Shown here: positions 28,601 to 37,635 of the stretch, piece after piece
Layout: each line of letters begins with the position of its first letter
Position numbering within the stretch: position 1 is the stretch's first letter
The notes under the pieces: model-generated
What the model saw: the letters and a program-made list of their open reading frames with translations, nothing else
What the model was told of the DNA's origin: nothing
The model's database searches: none
Assembly (NCBI RefSeq): GCF_000381925.1
Contig: NZ_KB907309.1
Span: 186,001-250,000, forward strand
Source of the DNA: Nocardia sp. BMG111209
GTDB taxonomy: Bacteria; Actinomycetota; Actinomycetes; Mycobacteriales; Mycobacteriaceae
Direction of reading: 5' to 3'
DNA: 64,000 nucleotides
Made by a program: the position numbers and the translations under genes

Positions 28601-28642
28601 CTTCTCGTTTCGTCACCTCATTTGAGGTAACGTTTCGAGAAG
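28601..28642. promoter_or_regulatory. 42-bp imperfect palindrome, probable operator
   Basis: Inner arms CGTCACCTCA and TGAGGTAACG (9 of 10 pairs) flank TT. After a non-pairing TTT on each side, outer arms CTTCTCG and CGAGAAG pair perfectly. The site ends 34 bp before the ATG of the 215-aa gene. A dyad of this size next to an XRE-family gene suggests autoregulation and possibly control of the BREX operon. Confidence 0.6.
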
Positions 28643-28676
28643 TTGGCAGCGTCACGTGCGCAGGGAGGGATCAACG

Positions 28677-29324
28677 ATGGTGCAGCCTCCGACCTACGAA
28701 GGGCCGCGTGCCGCAAGGCGATTGGCCGAGCTGGGGTTGAGCGTCGAAATGCTGGAGACGGTGTTCGAGCGCGCAGAGGCCGATGTGCGGATGTGCACGA
28801 AACACGACCCACCGACAATGCCCGGCTTCACCCGCTGGGCTCGAATCGTGCGGTTCCTGCGCGAAGAGCTCGAGAGCGACGGGTGGACTTACGACAACCC
28901 GGCCAACCAGCCGCGCACAATTCATCCCCGGAAACTGCTCGCGATCGTGGTGAAGTCGGGAGACGAGGTAACCGGGTTCGACATGCCGGGGCTGTGGCCG
29001 GCGAACAGGAACCCCATCGGCGAAGCCACGAGGCGAGCCGTCGACGACAACGGACAGTTCGCGCTGTTCACCGCGGAAGATCTGCCCGGCCTGAGCAAGA
29101 CGCCGATGTGGGTGCTGCTCTATCAGATCATCGACGGAGTGGTGCAGGCGGAGCTGTCGCTGCCCGACAAGATCGAAGGTGACCGGATCGGTCACTGGCT
29201 CGAACGGATCATCCTGCCTGCGATCGACCTCGGTCCCGACCACATCGGTAGGGTGGGTCCGTCGCGTGACGATGGCGGCGATACCGATGCCTACACCGTC
29301 GAGGTCGAGCGCAAAGAGGGATGA
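28677..29324 (+). CDS. Unknown protein, 215 aa, partner of the XRE-ImmA regulator
   Basis: ATG 28677 follows GGGAGGG at a 7-bp spacing, stronger than the upstream in-frame start at 28656. The product is soluble and mixed alpha/beta, with no membrane segment or known motif; it begins MVQPPTYEGPRAARRLAEL. It ends 12 bp before the XRE-ImmA gene, so the two form one operon. Proteins of this sort often precede DUF955 (ImmA/IrrE) genes in actinobacteria, perhaps as substrate or sensor; that is inference from position. Confidence 0.65.
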   Translation: MVQPPTYEGPRAARRLAELGLSVEMLETVFERAEADVRMCTKHDPPTMPGFTRWARIVRFLREELESDGWTYDNPANQPRTIHPRKLLAIVVKSGDEVTGFDMPGLWPANRNPIGEATRRAVDDNGQFALFTAEDLPGLSKTPMWVLLYQIIDGVVQAELSLPDKIEGDRIGHWLERIILPAIDLGPDHIGRVGPSRDDGGDTDAYTVEVERKEG

Positions 29325-29336
29325 AAGGACAACTCC

Positions 29337-30464
29337 GTGATGCTGGCGCCTTCCCGACTGCGGATCGCGCGCAAGCGACAGGGATTGACCTTGACCGACC
29401 TCGCCCGGGAAACGGAGCTCAGCCGACGTAGTTTGTCGGCTTACGAAAACGGCAAGCAGCAGCCGACCCAGCACACACTCGCGTGCCTGGCCGCCGCTTT
29501 GCACGTAGCGCCGAAGTTCCTCACCGGCCCCGATCTCGATGAGATCCCACCCGAGGCGGTCAGTTTCCGTGCGATGAGCAAGATCACCGCACGGCAACGT
29601 GATCGAGCCTTGGCAGCAGGCCGGATCGCCATCGAGCTGAACGAGTGGATCGAGGCCAGGTTCACCGTTCCCGCGCCCAACGTGCCGAGTCTGACCGGGA
29701 CCGATCCGGAAATCGCGGCCGAGATGGTCCGAGCGCATTGGGGAGTCGGGCAGACACCGATCAAGAACATGGTGCACCTGCTGGAAGCCAATGGAGTGCG
29801 GGTGTTCTCCCTGACCGGGGAGAGCGCAGAACTGGATGCCTACGCACTGCACTGGCGCAAACAGCCGTATGTCTTCTTGAACACTGGAAAGTCCAGCGAG
29901 AGAGCGCGATTCGATTGTGCGCACGAATGCGGCCACCTGGTTCTGCACAGTGGTGATCGCATCCCGAACGAACCGGGAGCCGAAGCCGAAGCAGACCGCT
30001 TCGCCGCGGCCTTCCTCATGCCGCGCGCAGCAATCCTCAGCCAGCGATTACGGGAAGCCACCATCGATCACGTCCTCGAAGCGAAGCGTCATTGGAATGT
30101 CTCGGCGATGGCGCTCACCCGCCGGCTTTTCGACCTCGACTTGCTGACCGATTGGCGATACCGGTCACTGTGTGTTCAGTTGTCGCAGATGGGCTATCGC
30201 CGAGCTGAGCCCGATGGAGTGCCTCGCGAGACATCGATGCTGCTCACCAAGGTCTTCGCGGCACTCCGCGAAGACGGACAGCGGCCTTCGGCCATTACCG
30301 ATGACCTCGGACTGTCTGCCACCGACCTGCACGCCCACGTCCTGGGACTCACCATGGTGGCACTCACCGATCAGTCCCGAAGTCTTCCCCATGAACCAAG
30401 TTCCGCGCCAGCACAAGTCGACGCCACTGCTCGGCCGCGCCGGGGAAGACTCCGTCTCTCGTAG
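29337..30464 (+). CDS. XRE-type regulator fused to ImmA/IrrE metallopeptidase
   Basis: 375 aa from GTG 29337; ATG 29340 is equally possible behind GAAAGGA. An N-terminal HTH_3 domain (about 8-62; RLRIARKRQGLTLTDLARET...SAYENGKQQPT) is followed by a DUF955 zinc peptidase with HECGH (about 200) and a downstream EAEADRFAAAFLMP helix carrying the third zinc ligand. Such proteins sense a signal and cleave or release a repressor, as in ImmA-ImmR and IrrE-DdrO. It stands divergent to pglW across a large dyad, so it may control the defence island as well as itself. Confidence 0.85.
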   Translation: MMLAPSRLRIARKRQGLTLTDLARETELSRRSLSAYENGKQQPTQHTLACLAAALHVAPKFLTGPDLDEIPPEAVSFRAMSKITARQRDRALAAGRIAIELNEWIEARFTVPAPNVPSLTGTDPEIAAEMVRAHWGVGQTPIKNMVHLLEANGVRVFSLTGESAELDAYALHWRKQPYVFLNTGKSSERARFDCAHECGHLVLHSGDRIPNEPGAEAEADRFAAAFLMPRAAILSQRLREATIDHVLEAKRHWNVSAMALTRRLFDLDLLTDWRYRSLCVQLSQMGYRRAEPDGVPRETSMLLTKVFAALREDGQRPSAITDDLGLSATDLHAHVLGLTMVALTDQSRSLPHEPSSAPAQVDATARPRRGRLRLS

Positions 30465-30522
30465 CACAAGCGGGACGTGGCCCCTGTCAATCCCCTCCAT
30501 TTAGCGGCCTCTGCCGCGGACG

Positions 30523-30540
30523 GTGCGGGAATCCCCGCAC
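30523..30540. terminator. Hairpin between convergent genes
   Basis: GTGCGGG-AATC-CCCGCAC is a perfect 7-bp stem with a 4-base loop. It lies between the end of the XRE-ImmA gene (30464) and the end of the split membrane-protein gene (30617). There is no T-tract; the location suggests a bidirectional terminator. Confidence 0.45.
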
Positions 30541-30763
30541 AGCCCGGTAGCCGCCAAGCTCGAAATATGCAGGTGGCCCGACAAGGATCGGGTCCGGGAA
30601 CCCGTCTCGCTGCAGATCAGCAGTAGCAGTGATATTCGTACACGTTGCGCTCGTCGGAAGCGGGCAGTGACCTGCCGAAAGCGTTGCCGAGGCCTGCACC
30701 GACGAGGGCTCCTACGAGCATCCCGGCGGAATTTGTCAACCTGAATGAGACCGCTGGGTGTGT

Positions 30764-31855
30764 TTAGGCTGCTGTCTGCTGTTCCTCGCTGTCTGGTTTC
30801 GGCTGGTTGATCCAGACGGTCTGGGGAAGTGTCAGGATCTTCGGGACGGTGGCGGTGCCGAATCGGCCTGGATGTGCGGCGCGGGCGGCGTCCAGGACCG
30901 CGCGCCGGTCGGCGGCCTTGCCGGTGGCGAGGCCGTAGTGGACATCGGCCGGTGTGTGCAGCCCCAGGCCGGTGTGGCGGTGTTCATGGTTGTACCACTG
31001 GGTAAACGAATCCATGAATTGTCTTGCCTCGGTGAGTGATCCGAACCGTTCGGGGAACTCTGGACCGTATTTCACTGTCTTGAACAGTGATTCGCTGAAC
31101 GGGTTGTCATTGGACACCCGCGGTCTGGAGTGGGATCGGGTCACGCCCAGCTCGTCGAGCAGGGCGGCGACGGTCTTGCTGGTCATCGACGTGCCGCGGT
31201 CGGCGTGCACCACCTCCGGGATGCCGTGGACACCGAACACCGTGCGCATCATCTCGACCGCGAGCTGCCCGGATTCGCTGTTATGGACCACGACACCGAC
31301 GATGTAGCGGGAGAAGATGTCCAGCATCACGTAGGCGTCGAAATACTGGCCCTTGACCGGGCCGGCGAGCTTGGTGATGTCCCACGAATACACCTGCCGG
31401 GGCCCGGTCGCGACCAGTTCCGGGCACACCTTCTTGCCGTGCCGGGCTTGACGGCGCCGGTCCTTGACCTGGGAGTTCTCCGCCAGGATCCGGTACATCG
31501 TCGACACCGAACACAGGTATTCACCGCGATCGAGCAGACGCGCGTAGATCTCGAGCGGCGCGCAGTCCACGAACTCGTCGCTGTTGAGCGTGGCCAGCAC
31601 CCGCCGCCGCTCCGAAACGGTGAGTTTGTTACCCGGCGCCGCCCGCACCACCGGCGCGGCCCGCACCGCGGGGCGACGGTTCATCCTCGCCCGCGCCAGC
31701 CCGGTCAACGCGCTCGCCCGCCGCTGACCGATCCCGGTGCCGCACAACGATTCCCACGCTACGATCAGCGCTTCTTCGGCTTCGGCTCGTCGGAGCCCGC
31801 GCTCTCGGACAGACTTTCCAAGCTTGACTCTGTCGGTGATCTTGGAATTCGGCAT
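30764..31855 (-). pseudogene. IS3-family transposase orfB, separated from orfA
   Basis: The DDE integrase core is complete: YSWDITKL, MLDIFSRYIVGVVVHNSES, VVHADRGTSMTSKTV and NDNPFSESLFKTVKYGPEFP. The first residues as read (MPNSKITDRVK) come from the IS1182 end and are not native; the native IS3 sequence starts at LGKSVRERGLRRAEAEEA. In IS3 elements OrfB is made by a frameshift from orfA, which is no longer possible here because IS1182 lies between them. Confidence 0.85.
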
Positions 31856-33655
31856 GTTGCGGCTGGCGGGCTGTCACACTGCGGGGCGCGAATACTACTG
31901 CGTCCCTTGAAGGAACAGGTGAATGTCACTCGGACCCGGACCGGCCACGACGGTCCCGCCGCTGACGGCGCGGGTGGCCCGCGCCAGTAATCCTCGCGGT
32001 ACCACGGCGATGTGGATACGTGATCGGCTCGAAAGTCTATGGAGCAACGAGGATTTCGCCGACTGGTATCCGCGCGATGGGCGGCCGGGTCTGTCCCCGG
32101 CGCAGCTGGCCACCGTGTGCGTGCTGCAGTACGTGCTGGACCTGTCCGATCGGCAGGCGGCCGAGGCCGTGCGCTGTCGTATCGATTTCAAGTACGCGCT
32201 GTGCCTGGAGTTGGACGATCCCGGCTTCCATCACAGCGTGTTGAGCGATTTCCGTGACCGGCTCGCAGAAGGCGACCGTGCCGACCGCTTGCTCGATCTT
32301 GCTCTGGCCCGGCTCACCGACGCCGGACTGGTGCGTGAGCGTACTACTCAGCGCACCGACTCCACCCATGTATTGGCCGCGGTGCGCGACCTGACCCGGC
32401 TCGAGCTGGTCACCGAGGCTGTCCGCGCCGCGCTCGAGGAACTTACCCGCACCGCCCCGGACACGCTGGCCGGTCTGGTCGACGAGGAGTGGGGGCGCCG
32501 CTATGGCCGCCAGGTGAGGCTGGGCAAGAACCCGACCCGGCCCAAGACCAGGATCCTCACCGCCGGCGAAGACGCTTGCCGACTGCTGGAGCATCTGTGG
32601 CAGCACGGGCCGGACCGCCTGCGCGGCCCCCAGATCCAGGCCCTGCGGCAGATCGTCTTGCAGAACTACTACCGTGACGACAAGGGCCGCCTGCGCTGGC
32701 GTACCGACGATGAGGGCGGTCTGCCGCCCTCATCGGTGACGATCGTTTCTCCCTATGACGTCCAGGCCCGCTACGCGCGCCGGGGACAGGTCACCAGGTG
32801 GAAGGGGTTCCTGGTCCACCTGACCGAGACCTGCGCGACCGAGGGCACCAATGTGATCACCGACGTGGCCACCACCCCGGCCACCACCAACGACGCCCAG
32901 GCCCTTCCCGGGATCCACACCCGTCTCCAGCGTCGCGGTCTGCTTCCCGCCGAGCACCTGGTCGACGGCGGCTACACCTCCCTGGTCCACGTCGCACAGG
33001 CGGCCCGCGAACACCAGGTCACGGTCAGCGGGCCGCTACCGGGCAACCCCACCCGTCAGTACCGCGAGAACGCGGGCTACGGCAGAGACGACTTCCACAT
33101 CGACTTCGATCGCCGACAGGTGATCTGTCCGCAGGGCCAGGTCAGCAAGGGATGGCACGGCCCCTACCCGACATCATCACCCACCGCGGCCCCGCTGATC
33201 GTGGCCCGGTTCACCAAAGCCCAGTGCCAGCCGTGTCCGGTCCGCAGCAAGTGCACCACCTCCCGTGAGAGCGCCCGCAACGTGGGCTTTCCCCCGCGAG
33301 AACTCCTCGACCTGCAAGTGCGGGCCCGAGCCGAGCAGCAGAGCCCTGCTTGGCAGCAGAGGTATGCCGTGCGTTCGGGAATCGAGGGCACCGTCTGCGA
33401 ATTCGCGCACGGGCACGGCATGCGGCAATGCCGCTACCACGGCCAGGCCAAAGCCCACGTCCAGCACGTCCTCACCGCCATCGCCGTGAACGTCGAACGC
33501 CTCAGTGCAGGACTGCCACCAGACCAGCCACCCCCGGCCCGGCCACCGACAGCCTTCCAAAAACACCTGGACCACAACGGAATTCCCCGGCTACGGTCCT
33601 GGCGGGCGGTCAGCAGCTGATCTTGTAATTCACAAGATCACCGACAGAGTCAAGC
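31823..33655 (+). mobile_element. IS1182-family insertion sequence (1833 bp) nested in IS3
   Basis: A 22-bp perfect terminal inverted repeat begins CTTGACTCTGTCGGTGAT at 31823 and, on the other strand, at 33655. The 5-bp target duplication CCAAG lies at 31818-31822 and 33656-33660. The transposase is intact, on the plus strand. A hairpin GATCTTGT-AATTC-ACAAGATC (33620-33640) overlaps the transposase stop and may terminate it. It is the youngest layer of the nest because it splits the IS3. Confidence 0.92.
31923..33620 (+). CDS. IS1182-family transposase
   Basis: 565 aa DDE transposase from ATG 31923. Landmarks are the N-terminal [12 protein letters not shown]...[15 protein letters not shown] domain, [17 protein letters not shown] (first catalytic Asp), LVDGGYTS (second) and [27 protein letters not shown] (catalytic Glu). 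A CPVRSKCT cysteine cluster precedes the last block, as is usual in the family. It looks intact and potentially active. Confidence 0.92.
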   Translation: MSLGPGPATTVPPLTARVARASNPRGTTAMWIRDRLESLWSNEDFADWYPRDGRPGLSPAQLATVCVLQYVLDLSDRQAAEAVRCRIDFKYALCLELDDPGFHHSVLSDFRDRLAEGDRADRLLDLALARLTDAGLVRERTTQRTDSTHVLAAVRDLTRLELVTEAVRAALEELTRTAPDTLAGLVDEEWGRRYGRQVRLGKNPTRPKTRILTAGEDACRLLEHLWQHGPDRLRGPQIQALRQIVLQNYYRDDKGRLRWRTDDEGGLPPSSVTIVSPYDVQARYARRGQVTRWKGFLVHLTETCATEGTNVITDVATTPATTNDAQALPGIHTRLQRRGLLPAEHLVDGGYTSLVHVAQAAREHQVTVSGPLPGNPTRQYRENAGYGRDDFHIDFDRRQVICPQGQVSKGWHGPYPTSSPTAAPLIVARFTKAQCQPCPVRSKCTTSRESARNVGFPPRELLDLQVRARAEQQSPAWQQRYAVRSGIEGTVCEFAHGHGMRQCRYHGQAKAHVQHVLTAIAVNVERLSAGLPPDQPPPARPPTAFQKHLDHNGIPRLRSWRAVSS

Positions 33656-34045
33656 CAAGAGCGCGTGCGCTTTTCCCATGATCTCGAGCGCGGCGTCGGT
33701 CATCGCCTGCTTCTTCTGTGCTTTCGCCAGCTCCGCTTTCAACCGGGCGATCTCGGCCTGCTCCGGCGACAGGCGGCCGACCTTCTCACCCGGCGCCTTA
33801 CCCGCCAGCACACCAGCATCGCGCTGGCGGCGCCACTCGGTGATCAATGACGAATACAGGCCCTGCTCCCGCAGATAGGCTGCGCCGCCGCCGGGCTGCC
33901 CGCACGCGGTCTCGTACGCGGCCAGATGCGCCAGCTTCTCCGCCGGGCTGAACGCCCGCCGCCGTCGCCCGCCCGCGGCGGGGTCACTGCTACCCATCCC
34001 GACATTCTCGCCGGACCGCCGGCGCGTCGTGCTGGTGGTAGTCAT
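33650..34045 (-). pseudogene. IS3-family transposase orfA, truncated by IS1182
   Basis: HTH_Tnp_1-type protein with RAFSPAEKLAHLAAYETA, LREQGLYSSLITEWRRQRDAG and a leucine-zipper-like helix (EIARLKAELAKAQKK). As read it stops after KAHALLA at a TGA supplied by the inserted element. Joined across IS1182, it continues KAHALLESLSESAGSDEPKPKKR and stops at 31765, the expected orfA end, overlapping orfB in the -1 frame. Confidence 0.85.
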
Positions 34046-34618
34046 CGTGGTAATCGATCCATCTCTCGCCCTACAACGCCGAGTTGCTGTGAACCAGCGG
34101 ACTCACCTCAGGCTGACACGTAGGGCGGCGGGAACGGTGATGATTGCGAGCACGCCCATGCCGATCAGGCCGAGGAAGCCGAGGGCGGCACCTGCGGTGA
34201 AGCCGATCAGGCCGCCGACGCCGGCTCCGATCTCGCCGTTGAGGTCTCGTTGGGAGATCCAGCCGTCGATCGGTTCGGCGGTCAGCCGGGTACCGCTCGG
34301 ATCCACGGCGGCGGACAGGGCTACGGTGCCGTGCGTGGTGGCGACGGTGAAGGGGATTTCGCCGATGCGTGTGCCGGTGGCATCGGTGACGACAATGCCG
34401 GTGTCGGTCGGGGTGAAGCGGCCCTGGTCGAGGGTGACGGTGACGTTCTTCGCCGCGACGGGGTGCGAAATGGTGAAGGCCACACCGTGATCGACGCCTC
34501 GCAGCGCGGTCGGAGCTGTCTCCGGCGCTACCTGCGGTTCGGCATGGGCGAGTCCTTCGGCGATGCCGGTGAGAGCGGTGGTGAGCACAGCTGTCATCAC
34601 GATTTTCTGGAATTGCAT

Positions 34619-35096
34619 GGGGGCGTGCTTCTTTCGGACGTGGGATCTCGCGTCGAACGCGATGGGATGATGCCCGGCCCGTAGCGGTTCAGGATCGGCG
34701 ATGCCGGCTGCGGTGCTGCGGGTGGGCTGGAGGTGGTGCGATTGGGGTCTACACCTGCCGGATCGCGGGCCGTACCGCTACCGTGCGCGGGCTCGATGGG
34801 GCTGAGCGCACAGCGATGCACGCAGACATGTCCTGCTCCCTCCCGAACGGTGCGCAGATCCCTCATTGCGCACCGTTGTTGTTGGGACAGTAAGGGACTC
34901 GGATGCCGATGCGCAAGATCGAGTTCCGCCGTCGCCAGCGCTCGGCCGCCGGGCAGCAATGACCGCAGGGTGCTCCGTCGACCAACCTGGGTGATGATGC
35001 TCGCACTGGACAGATTCGGCTGTGCCGCGGGACCATAGCGGGAGCCGGTTGTCGTTGCACGGGGGCACGACCGGACGCGATCGGGGGAGGTCGGAA
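34619..35096. other. 478-bp divergent intergenic region
   Basis: It lies between the split membrane-protein gene (minus) and the lipoprotein gene (plus), so it must hold both promoters. Open frames on either strand show no family features or plausible binding sites. I see no strong repeat or hairpin. Confidence 0.5.
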
Positions 35097-35759
35097 ATGG
35101 GCTGGCGGCCGAATGGATTCGCGGTCGGGGTGGTGTCGGCTGTACTGATCGGCGTCACAGGTTGTTCGGCGGTCGGTGGTTCCGCTGCTCCGGACTACCC
35201 GGCCGGCAGTATCGATGCGGCCTTGATGAACACCCACGATGCCGGTGGGCGGATCGGCGCCGCGCTGTGGTTTCGGACCGATGCCGGTAAACCCGGTGCG
35301 GCGCAAACGGTTACGCCGGCCGAATGTCAGGCGGCGGCAACCCCGGCATCGGATCTGGTATTCGGGAACTCCTGGACCGATTTCCGGCTGAGCACTTTTC
35401 AGGAGAACGCGAACACCTGGGATCACAGCCTCACGCAGGCGGTGGGTCGTTACGAGAATGCGGACCGGGCTCGGGATGCGTTCACGAAGCTGACTCAGGC
35501 TCTGATGACATGTGGGGACAAGGAGATTGCGGTTCTGCGCGGCGCCGGTGCCGTGGATTCCAAGTGGCGCAACCATATCGACACGTCGAGTGCCGACACG
35601 GTGTGGTGGAACGCCGAGCAACTCGACGCCACCGGTTGGCGCTGTTATCGCGAAGCGCGATTGAAGCAGGCCGTGCTGCTGCAGGTCGCGCTCTGTCAAT
35701 CGGGCAACGGTCAGCCTGCGGCGACAGCGATCGCCGATAAAGTTGCCGCCAAACTGTAA
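35097..35759 (+). CDS. Lipoprotein with PknH-like extracellular sensor domain
   Basis: 220 aa from ATG 35097 behind GGGGGAGGT. A signal peptide ends in lipobox VTGC (about residues 20-23), so the protein is anchored outside the membrane. The rest resembles the extracellular PknH_C-type domain: spaced cysteines (ECQAA, TCGD, RCYR, LCQS) and a WWNAEQLDATGWRCYREARL core. It ends 10 bp before the EndoU toxin gene, so they are probably co-transcribed. The role beside a toxin is unknown. Confidence 0.7.
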   Translation: MGWRPNGFAVGVVSAVLIGVTGCSAVGGSAAPDYPAGSIDAALMNTHDAGGRIGAALWFRTDAGKPGAAQTVTPAECQAAATPASDLVFGNSWTDFRLSTFQENANTWDHSLTQAVGRYENADRARDAFTKLTQALMTCGDKEIAVLRGAGAVDSKWRNHIDTSSADTVWWNAEQLDATGWRCYREARLKQAVLLQVALCQSGNGQPAATAIADKVAAKL

Positions 35760-35769
35760 GGGCGCGATC

Positions 35770-37257
35770 ATGATCCGGCTCACCGCTCGCGTCTTGTTCG
35801 CGGTCCTCGCCGCTGTTCTGTTGCTCAGCTCATCGGTTTCTGCGCAGCCTCCGGCGATTCCGCAGCCGACGCCATCGGATGTCGCCCGGATCGCGCCGAA
35901 CAATCGCAATCCCGCCGAGTTGAGTCAGCGGATCGCGGTCTTCGACGCCAAAGCCAACGGTTTCCTGGGCCGGGCCGAGGCGCTGCGTAACTGGGAAGCT
36001 CGGCTTCGGACCGAGGAATCGGCTCTGCAGGGCCGGAAGGCCGCACTCGATGCCGAGGGCAATGCGCTCGAGGCGCGTCGGCCGTCGCCGTACGCATCGA
36101 GCGGGGCGATCGCTGCTTTCAACACGCAGATCGATGCGTTCAACGGCAAGGTCAGCGCCTACAACACCGATGTCGACAATCATCGAGCGGACGTCGGCCG
36201 ATACAACGACGAAACTGCCGCTCTGCGCGCCCTGCAACAGGAGCTGTCGCAGGAGGCCGATGCCATCGACGCGGAGCTGGCACGCGTCGAGGCCGAAGCG
36301 CAGCGCGCGAGCCGGCCGCGGCCGACGGCGCCGCAGCCGGGGAATCAAGCACAGCGGCAGGCGCCGACCGGTGTCGACACATCGCCGGTCCCGGTCTCCG
36401 GTAATGCGGCCAGCCGACAGCAGCAGGCCGCTGCGTTGCGAAAGTATGCGCAGGACAAGAGTATTCAGCTCGTCGAACGACCGGTTACCTCTCGGCTGAC
36501 GGCGGACACGCTGAGCCACATGTCCGAACAGGAGGTGGCGGCGCTCACCGGCGGCGGGCAACGGGAATTCGATGCTCTGGCACGTCGGGCCGACGGCACC
36601 TATGTCGGGGTGGTGGTACGCAGATCCTCGGGAGTCGATCCGAGCGAGGCGGCATTCGACGCCTCGATCTCTCGTGGTGGACAGGCCGAGACCACGCTGG
36701 ACGGTGCCGCGATCACCATCACCGGGGTCGACCTGATCGACCCTGTCGCGAACGACGGTGGCACACCGGCGCCTCCGGTCCCCGGATCCTCGACCGCTCC
36801 GACAGCCTCGGCGGCACCGCCGACCACCGCAACCCCGGACACCGAGCAAGCCGATACTCCGACCACCGGTGGCCCGAATTCGACCGGGGGAACGCTGTGG
36901 GGTGTCGTCCCGGGTGGCCCGCCGAATATCACGATCACCCAGCGTGACCGGATCCATATCCTGGACGGTCATGGCGATGGCATCAACGGCGGTCATGCTC
37001 CGGGGACAGGTATGCCGAACAAGACCGAGTTCCCGGACGATTGGGAAGACGACGAGATCATCGACCGGATCGTGGATGTGGCACGGAATCCGGATCATCC
37101 GCCCGAGTTGCAGAAGAACGGCAGGTGGCTGGTCAAAGGCCGCCGGAACGGCGTCGACATCGAGGTCGTGGTTCTGCCCGGCGGCCGCGTCTGGACCGGG
37201 TATCCCACCGGCGGACAGGGTGTGATCCACAATGACGAGCACGGTAATCCGAAATAG
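35770..37257 (+). CDS. Exported EndoU-type nuclease toxin
   Basis: 495 aa from ATG 35770. Signal peptide (MIRLTARVLFAVLAAVLLLSS, cut near VSA-QP), an alpha-helical coiled-coil stalk (about 55-195), a linker rich in Pro, Thr and Ala (about 345-385), then a C-terminal bacterial EndoU domain (about 395-495). The last has HILDGHGDGINGGH, with the two histidines expected of the EndoU active site, and ends VWTGYPTGG. EndoU toxins cut RNA in competing cells. A small gene of immunity type follows at 17 bp, which supports a toxin-immunity pair. Confidence 0.75.
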   Translation: MIRLTARVLFAVLAAVLLLSSSVSAQPPAIPQPTPSDVARIAPNNRNPAELSQRIAVFDAKANGFLGRAEALRNWEARLRTEESALQGRKAALDAEGNALEARRPSPYASSGAIAAFNTQIDAFNGKVSAYNTDVDNHRADVGRYNDETAALRALQQELSQEADAIDAELARVEAEAQRASRPRPTAPQPGNQAQRQAPTGVDTSPVPVSGNAASRQQQAAALRKYAQDKSIQLVERPVTSRLTADTLSHMSEQEVAALTGGGQREFDALARRADGTYVGVVVRRSSGVDPSEAAFDASISRGGQAETTLDGAAITITGVDLIDPVANDGGTPAPPVPGSSTAPTASAAPPTTATPDTEQADTPTTGGPNSTGGTLWGVVPGGPPNITITQRDRIHILDGHGDGINGGHAPGTGMPNKTEFPDDWEDDEIIDRIVDVARNPDHPPELQKNGRWLVKGRRNGVDIEVVVLPGGRVWTGYPTGGQGVIHNDEHGNPK

Positions 37258-37274
37258 CGGAATCGAGGAGGTCG

Positions 37275-37565
37275 GTGGACCTGGTCAAGCTGCACAACGA
37301 CTCCCGCGCGCTGCTGGAGCGTTTCGCCGACCGGCTGCCCGCGGACACTCTCGCGACTTACCGAACCTTCAGCGATGTGGGCGAATGGGGTGAGTTGATC
37401 GACAACCTGTGTGCCAGTTTCGTTGTCGACCGCATCCCGATGACGGCGGCCGAGCGTGACAGCGTGGCGGCGCTGTTGGCGATGTTCCCGACGCCGCCGG
37501 AGGATTACACCTACCTCGGCGACCCGTCGCGTGTTCTGGCTGGGCTCAACGTCGACGAGCCGTGA
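37275..37565 (+). CDS. Probable immunity protein for the EndoU toxin, 96 aa
   Basis: GTG start at 37275 behind GAGGAGG. A small acidic helical protein without signal peptide or membrane helix, so it stays in the cytoplasm. The part GEWGELIDNLCASFVVDRIPMTAAERDSVAALLAMF resembles MafI-type immunity proteins (by eye). Position straight after the toxin is the main argument. Confidence 0.65.
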   Translation: MDLVKLHNDSRALLERFADRLPADTLATYRTFSDVGEWGELIDNLCASFVVDRIPMTAAERDSVAALLAMFPTPPEDYTYLGDPSRVLAGLNVDEP

Positions 37566-37577
37566 GACTCATACCGG

Positions 37578-37612
37578 CCGCATCGCCGCCGTGGTGTGAC
37601 AACCCGATGCGG
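37578..37612. terminator. Weak hairpin between convergent genes
   Basis: CCGCATCG (37578-37585) pairs with CGATGCGG (37605-37612) across a 19-base loop, between the immunity gene and the convergent acyl-CoA ligase gene. Confidence 0.3.
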
Positions 37613-37635
37613 CGGGTGCGGCTCGGTGGCGGCGC

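Larger units (their letters stand above)
28296..28676. other. 381-bp divergent control region between pglW and the ImmA unit
   Basis: This stretch separates the start of the BREX operon from the divergent two-gene unit. It holds a 42-bp dyad (28601-28642) and a weak candidate pglW promoter. No gene is supported; the upstream extension of the pglW frame looks non-coding. Confidence 0.6.
30743..34105 (-). mobile_element. IS3-family insertion sequence, itself interrupted by IS1182
   Basis: 3363 bp as found, about 1525 bp without the nested element. The ends are imperfect inverted repeats: left GAATGAGACCGCTGGGT, right on the other strand TGAGTCCGCTGGTTCAC. The 3-bp target duplication CCT (30740-30742 and 34106-34108) is typical of IS3. 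Exact removal rejoins the host gene in frame. It carries orfA and orfB on the minus strand. Confidence 0.85.
30617..34618 (-). pseudogene. Secreted glycine-rich membrane protein gene split by nested insertion sequences
   Basis: The intact form is complement(join(30617..30742,34109..34618)), 211 aa. The N-terminal part has a signal peptide (MQFQKIVMTAVLTTALTGIAEGLAHA), a beta-rich domain (GVDHGVAFTIS...) and glycine-rich membrane helices (GEIGAGVGGLIGFTAGAALG). After the insertion the frame resumes with LTNSAGMLVGALVGAGLG and ends NVYEYHCYC. The overall plan matches a secreted hypothetical family common in Nocardia and Rhodococcus. The left fragment stays open to a TGA supplied by the element (34103), so a truncated product of 171 aa could be made. 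Function unknown. Confidence 0.75.

Noticed and set aside
28296..28655. 120-residue upstream extension of pglW
   Set aside because: The extra residues have no family likeness and would overlap the 42-bp dyad; the NERD domain begins soon after ATG 28295, which has its own ribosome binding site.
1..30464. Classic type I restriction-modification system
   Set aside because: There is no HsdR gene, and HsdS is a single TRD fused to HsdM.
34863..37242. Long minus-strand frames (348 and 470 codons) opposite the lipoprotein and toxin genes
   Set aside because: Shadows of plus-strand genes that have signal peptides and domain motifs.
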